64,000 nucleotides of DNA, from contig NZ_JFKD01000004.1 in the NCBI RefSeq assembly GCF_002115725.1, forward strand, positions 62,001 through 126,000. Direction: 5' to 3'. Positions 63,204 through 64,000 of this stretch are shown piece by piece. Position 1 is the stretch's first letter. Every line of letters begins with the position of its first letter. The position numbers were made by a program, and so were the translations under genes. The stretch is from Marivita cryptomonadis. GTDB lineage: Bacteria > Pseudomonadota > Alphaproteobacteria > Rhodobacterales > Rhodobacteraceae. The notes beneath the pieces were generated by a model, which worked only from the letters and a program-made list of their open reading frames with translations, did no database searches and was not told the DNA's origin.

Positions 63204-64000
63204 ATGCTCAAGACCCAAACCCGCCACGCGATTGATCCGGCAACCGCCAAGGCGCTGGACACCGATCAGCTGCGGGCGCATTTCCATGTTGGTGGCCTGT
63301 TTGCGGAAGGCGAGATCAACCTTGTCTACACCCATTACGACCGCCTGATCCTTGGCTCTGCGGTGCCTGCGGGCGGAACATTGACGCTAGACCGGGTCGC
63401 AGAAGCGGGCACGCCATCCATTCTCGACCGTCGCGAGATGGGCGTGCTGAACATTGGAGAGGCCGGCTCCGTGTCCGTTGGTGGGACGACCTACCAGGTC
63501 GGGTCCGGCGAGGTGCTTTATATCGGCATGGGCTCCGGCCCGGTGACATTCAGCGGCAATGGGCGGTTCTACGTCCTGTCCGCCCCGGCGCATCAGACAT
63601 ATCCGACACGTCTGATCACGCTGGCCGATGCGCGGCGCGTGGAATTGGGTGCACGCGAAACCGCCAATGAACGGGTGATCATCCAGTTCTTGCATCCCGA
63701 AGTGTGCCAAAGCTGCCAGCTTCTCATGGGCTACACACAATTTGCGGAAGGGTCTGTTTGGAACACCATGCCCGCCCACCTGCATGACCGCCGGATGGAG
63801 GCCTATCTCTATTTCAAGCTGCCCGAAAACCAGCGGGTGTTCCACCTGATGGGCGAACCGTCGCAGACCCGTCACATCGTCATGGCCAATGAGGAAGCGG
63901 TCATCTCACCGCCCTGGTCGATCCACGCGGGTGCGGGCACGGCGTCTTACACCTTCTGCTGGGCGATGGCGGGCGATAATGTCGATTTCACCGATATGGA
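63204..64000 (+). CDS. kduI: 5-dehydro-4-deoxy-D-glucuronate isomerase (partial)
   Basis: The first 265 codons are in the window; KduI is usually about 276-280 residues, so only the last few are missing. It is a KduI/IolB-family cupin with LHDRRMEAYLYFKL carrying metal His and Glu, and SQTRHIVMANEEAVISPPWS. It converts 5-keto-4-deoxyuronate to 2,5-diketo-3-deoxygluconate; KduD, needed next, is not in view. It lies 18 bp after kdgF. Confidence 0.93.
   Translation, partial: MLKTQTRHAIDPATAKALDTDQLRAHFHVGGLFAEGEINLVYTHYDRLILGSAVPAGGTLTLDRVAEAGTPSILDRREMGVLNIGEAGSVSVGGTTYQVGSGEVLYIGMGSGPVTFSGNGRFYVLSAPAHQTYPTRLITLADARRVELGARETANERVIIQFLHPEVCQSCQLLMGYTQFAEGSVWNTMPAHLHDRRMEAYLYFKLPENQRVFHLMGEPSQTRHIVMANEEAVISPPWSIHAGAGTASYTFCWAMAGDNVDFTDM

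Overview
The window is GC-rich bacterial DNA that reads as an alphaproteobacterium of the order Rhodobacterales (Roseobacter-like). The reasons are the density of TRAP transporters, a Hint-domain RTX protein, Moc-type Rieske/desaturase genes and long translationally coupled operons. This is inference from gene content; there is no rRNA gene to place it, and I saw no tRNA, CRISPR array or insertion sequence.

Layout. (1) 1-11471, minus strand: two large RTX (calcium-binding repeat) proteins. The first is open for 2482 codons and runs off the window; the second ends in a Hint domain. (2) 11732-35756: a cyclitol (inositol) catabolism region. It holds a LacI regulator divergent from a MocD-like desaturase, a MocE-like Rieske protein and a PanB-like protein; an iolC-iolB-iolJ operon divergent from two Gfo/Idh/MocA dehydrogenases and a MocC-like isomerase; two more LacI regulators; and a long plus-strand operon with an IolI-like isomerase, a sugar-type ABC importer, iolG, iolC fused to a DUF2090 aldolase-like domain, iolD, iolE, a phytanoyl-CoA-dioxygenase-like oxygenase and a second iolB. 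(3) 35772-55689, all minus strand: catabolism of cyclic ureides/hydantoins or related N-heterocycles. It has two TRAP importers, a polyamine-type ABC importer, hydantoinase, M20 carbamoylase-type hydrolase, amidase, two PuuE-like deacetylases, a maleate-isomerase-like protein, two racemase-family proteins, a deaminase-type amidohydrolase and a GntR regulator. (4) 55882-64000: uronate catabolism with RpiR and GntR regulators, KdgK, UxaC, a TRAP importer, KdgF and KduI (cut by the window end).

How the parts work together. The canonical myo-inositol route (IolG, E, D, B, C/J) is complete in the plus-strand operon apart from iolA. The neighbouring iolCBJ plus Moc-like genes look like a parallel route for a modified cyclitol, perhaps an O-methylated one. 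Identical operator words link the Moc-like promoter region to the iol/ABC operon, and a 16-bp palindrome links the divergent iolC/Gfo promoters to the third LacI gene. In the uronate region, two copies of one GntR-type site lie across a promoter ahead of uxaC.

The observations I rate highest are a VHL-like beta domain inside the giant RTX protein, a PanB-like protein without its metal ligands next to a Moc-type O-demethylase, two paralogous LacI regulators sharing operator sequences, and two hydantoin-racemase-family proteins lacking both catalytic cysteines.
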